A DNA stretch of 64,000 nucleotides from Arthrobacter ipis (GTDB lineage: Bacteria > Actinomycetota > Actinomycetes > Actinomycetales > Micrococcaceae): NCBI RefSeq assembly GCF_014694315.1, contig NZ_JAAOXD010000001.1:229854-293853 (forward strand). The letters are read 5' to 3'. The notes beneath the pieces were generated by a model, which was not told the DNA's origin, ran no database searches, and saw only the letters and a program-made list of their open reading frames with translations. The position numbers and the translations under genes are program-made. This document shows positions 63,874-64,000 of this stretch, one piece after another. Within the stretch, counting starts at the first letter, position 1; every line of letters begins with the position of its first letter.

Positions 63874-64000
63874 GGCACCCTGACCTCGCTCCGCTTCGGC
63901 CAGGGACCGGCGTGGGCCCAGCGGCACCCTGACCTCGCTCCGCTTCGGCCAGGGAACCCTGCCGGCGTGGGCCCAGCGGCACCCTGACCTCGCTCCGCTT
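63874..64000. repeat. Tandem repeat downstream of ddl, running off the window
   Basis: GGCACCCTGACCTCGCTCCG and the bases that follow recur at 63874, 63923 and 63978. The first spacing is 49 bases and the second 55, the latter with a 6-base extension next to CCGGCGTGGGCCCAGC. Within each unit, CCCTG and CAGGG can form a small hairpin. The array is cut by the window end, so copy number is unknown. Confidence 0.85.

Overview
The window looks like chromosomal DNA from a high-GC Gram-positive bacterium of the Actinomycetota, most likely Arthrobacter or Pseudarthrobacter. The reasons are the GC-rich codon use, many GTG starts and leaderless promoters, a malate:quinone oxidoreductase, a DUF222/HNH gene, an actinobacterial short MetG, and the order leuC-leuD-murA-plsC-gpsA-ddl. 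No rRNA, CRISPR array, prophage or classical insertion sequence was seen.

Region 1 (1-17.1 kb). The 3' end of nadA starts a de novo NAD operon (nadA-nadB-nadC-cysteine desulfurase). It is followed by a fumarylacetoacetase-family protein, a DUF1684 protein, a lipoprotein and a transglutaminase-like protein. A flavin-dependent oxidoreductase and a MarR regulator form a two-gene unit with a perfect palindrome upstream. A DUF559-type nuclease-like gene sits between two inverted copies of a 54-bp palindromic element. Then come an RND-type pump, mqo and an oligopeptide-binding lipoprotein.

Region 2 (17.2-30.5 kb). This holds a fasciclin lipoprotein, tRNA-Leu(TAG), and a Bcp peroxiredoxin carrying an in-frame 75-bp tandem duplication, divergent from a MarR regulator. 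Next is a LacI-controlled sugar or inositol-like locus: two Gfo/Idh dehydrogenases, a hydroxypyruvate-isomerase-like barrel protein and a complete ABC importer. A DoxX-like protein, a dehydrogenase remnant, tRNA-Lys(CTT), a glucose/sorbosone dehydrogenase-like lipoprotein and a membrane-anchored acidic protein follow.

Region 3 (30.5-50 kb). This is a branched-chain amino acid and serine block: ilvD, a leader-peptide attenuator, ilvB-ilvN-ilvC, serA, leuB and ilvE. It is interrupted by an FtsX-type ABC exporter pair and metG, then by a metallo-beta-lactamase-fold hydrolase, a second fumarylacetoacetase-family protein, gltX and a HAD phosphatase.

Region 4 (50-64 kb). tRNA-Gln(CTG) and tRNA-Glu(CTC) lie just past gltX, followed by a translationally coupled pair of membrane GTPases, a DUF1697 gene, and a DUF222/HNH gene broken by a one-base frameshift next to a third copy of the palindromic element. 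An IclR regulator (LtbR/NdgR type) is divergent from leuC-leuD; leuD has an 86-bp tandem duplication that replaces its C-terminus. murA, plsC, gpsA and ddl end the window in a tandem-repeat tract.

Two themes recur. First, short tandem duplications are common, often across stop codons, and two of them alter conserved enzymes. Second, a TGAGAYG motif lies upstream of leuC, ilvD, ilvB and leuB, which suggests that one IclR regulator co-ordinates the branched-chain amino acid genes in this window.
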